The notes under the pieces were generated by a model. It searched no databases, had not been told where the DNA came from, and worked only from the letters and a program-made list of their open reading frames with translations. The translations under genes were made by a program, and so were the position numbers. A DNA stretch of 33,561 bases from Erythrobacteraceae bacterium (lineage in GTDB: Bacteria; Pseudomonadota; Alphaproteobacteria; Sphingomonadales; Sphingomonadaceae): positions 1-33,561 of the forward strand of contig JAIXPX010000010.1 in NCBI GenBank assembly GCA_027486035.1, given 5' to 3'. Below, piece after piece: positions 33,079 through 33,561 of this stretch (positions are counted from its first letter, which is position 1; each line of letters starts with the position of its first letter).

Positions 33079-33561
33079 TCAGCGCCCTCCGATCTTAGCG
33101 AGCAACTGCTCCGAGCGATCCAATTGTTCCCAGCGGTAGGTCTCGGGTGATTTCCATCGGCCAAAGTGCCCCAAGACTGCCGTGCCACTATAGATCGGAC
33201 GAAGGAGATCGAGATCTCGAATAATGCCTGCTGGTGTCAGGTCCCAGATGCTTTGGACCGCAGCGGAGATCTCGAGGTCCGGTGCAACTCCAGTGCCATA
33301 GGTTTCAACACTGACCGATACCGGCTCAGCTACGCCGATGGCGTAGGCCAGCTGCACGGTGCAGCGCTTTGCTAATCCCGCCCCGACGATGTTTTTCGCG
33401 ATATGGCGTGCAGCATAGGCCGCCGATCGGTCTACTTTGGTTGGGTCCTTGCCAGAGAATGCGCCGCCACCATGAGCGCAAGCTCCACCATAGGTGTCGA
33501 CGATGATCTTTCTGCCAGTCAGTCCTGTGTCGCCCTTGGGGCCACCCACCTTGAAAGTTCC
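33079..33561 (-). CDS. metK: S-adenosylmethionine synthetase, C-terminal part (continues past window)
   Basis: About 160 C-terminal residues are visible and the frame is open to the window edge, so the N-terminal part lies beyond 33561. The signatures [45 protein letters not shown] and [11 protein letters not shown] are diagnostic for MetK, which makes S-adenosylmethionine from ATP and methionine. The GGGAFSGKD loop holds active-site residues. The end (GHFGRW, then [12 protein letters not shown]) is that of a complete C-terminus. Several positions ([16 protein letters not shown]) differ from what I recall of alphaproteobacterial housekeeping MetK. The downstream neighbour is not trmB. An accessory copy is therefore inferred. 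Confidence 0.88.
   Translation of the reverse strand, partial: GTFKVGGPKGDTGLTGRKIIVDTYGGACAHGGGAFSGKDPTKVDRSAAYAARHIAKNIVGAGLAKRCTVQLAYAIGVAEPVSVSVETYGTGVAPDLEISAAVQSIWDLTPAGIIRDLDLLRPIYSGTAVLGHFGRWKSPETYRWEQLDRSEQLLAKIGGR

Noticed and set aside
33078..33188. Longer start for the small gene downstream of metK
   Set aside because: It would overlap the conserved end of metK by about 110 nt, while the ATG at 33077 gives a normal TGAGATG coupling.
1..33561. CRISPR arrays, tRNA or rRNA genes, insertion sequences
   Set aside because: I saw no regularly spaced repeats, no cloverleaf-like intergenic sequence and no transposase. Intergenic space is very small.

Overview
The window looks like high-GC alphaproteobacterial DNA, and a sphingomonad is my best guess. 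That guess rests on base composition and the style of the phage proteins; there is no rRNA or housekeeping marker to confirm it. It holds two very different blocks that meet tail to tail near 13.7 kb.

Block 1 (1-13670, + strand) is the late tail, lysis and receptor-binding region of a siphovirus-like prophage. It opens inside a large tape measure gene. A tail protein with a carbohydrate-binding-like N-terminus, several fibre or tail proteins and a compact lysis set follow: a coiled-coil/one-TM XhlA-like protein, a TIGR02594-type Cys/His endolysin and a two-TM holin-like protein. Next come an Ig-like and a collagen-like adaptor, two related tail fibre genes (the second ending in an S74 intramolecular chaperone), a beta-propeller-like tail protein and a sulfotransferase-like gene. 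Most stop and start codons overlap (ATGA or TGATG), so this is a tightly coupled operon, interrupted by an intrinsic terminator after the endolysin. No integrase, capsid, portal or terminase gene and no att site is visible.

Block 2 (13705-29233, - strand) is a six-gene defence operon of about 15.5 kb. In transcription order it has a WYL/BrxR-like regulator, a 1716-aa YprA/DruE-type DEAD helicase with a DUF1998 C-terminus, a DrmD-like SNF2 helicase, a 1331-aa Eco57I/PglX-type adenine methylase, a DUF262-DUF1524 (GmrSD-like) nuclease and an HNH_2 nuclease. All five junctions overlap by 4 or 1 nt. A Druantia-type YprA helicase combined with two DISARM-type partners is how the ARMADA class of YprA-centred systems has been described. 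The WYL gene and the two terminal nucleases make this a candidate variant. DISARM's DrmC (PLD nuclease) and DrmB as a separate gene are absent, as are Druantia's DruH and the BREX genes PglZ and BrxC.

Block 3 (29234-33561) is accessory. Divergent from the WYL gene is a DUF2779 protein that joins a Cas4/AddB-like Fe-S nuclease to a DEDD exonuclease. Its Shine-Dalgarno sequence lies inside a perfect hairpin. A 542-aa protein of unknown family follows. Convergent with it, at the right edge, is the C-terminal part of an apparently accessory S-adenosylmethionine synthetase (MetK) coupled to a 117-aa unknown gene. MetK makes the methyl donor used by the methylase in block 2, so a functional link is possible but unproven.
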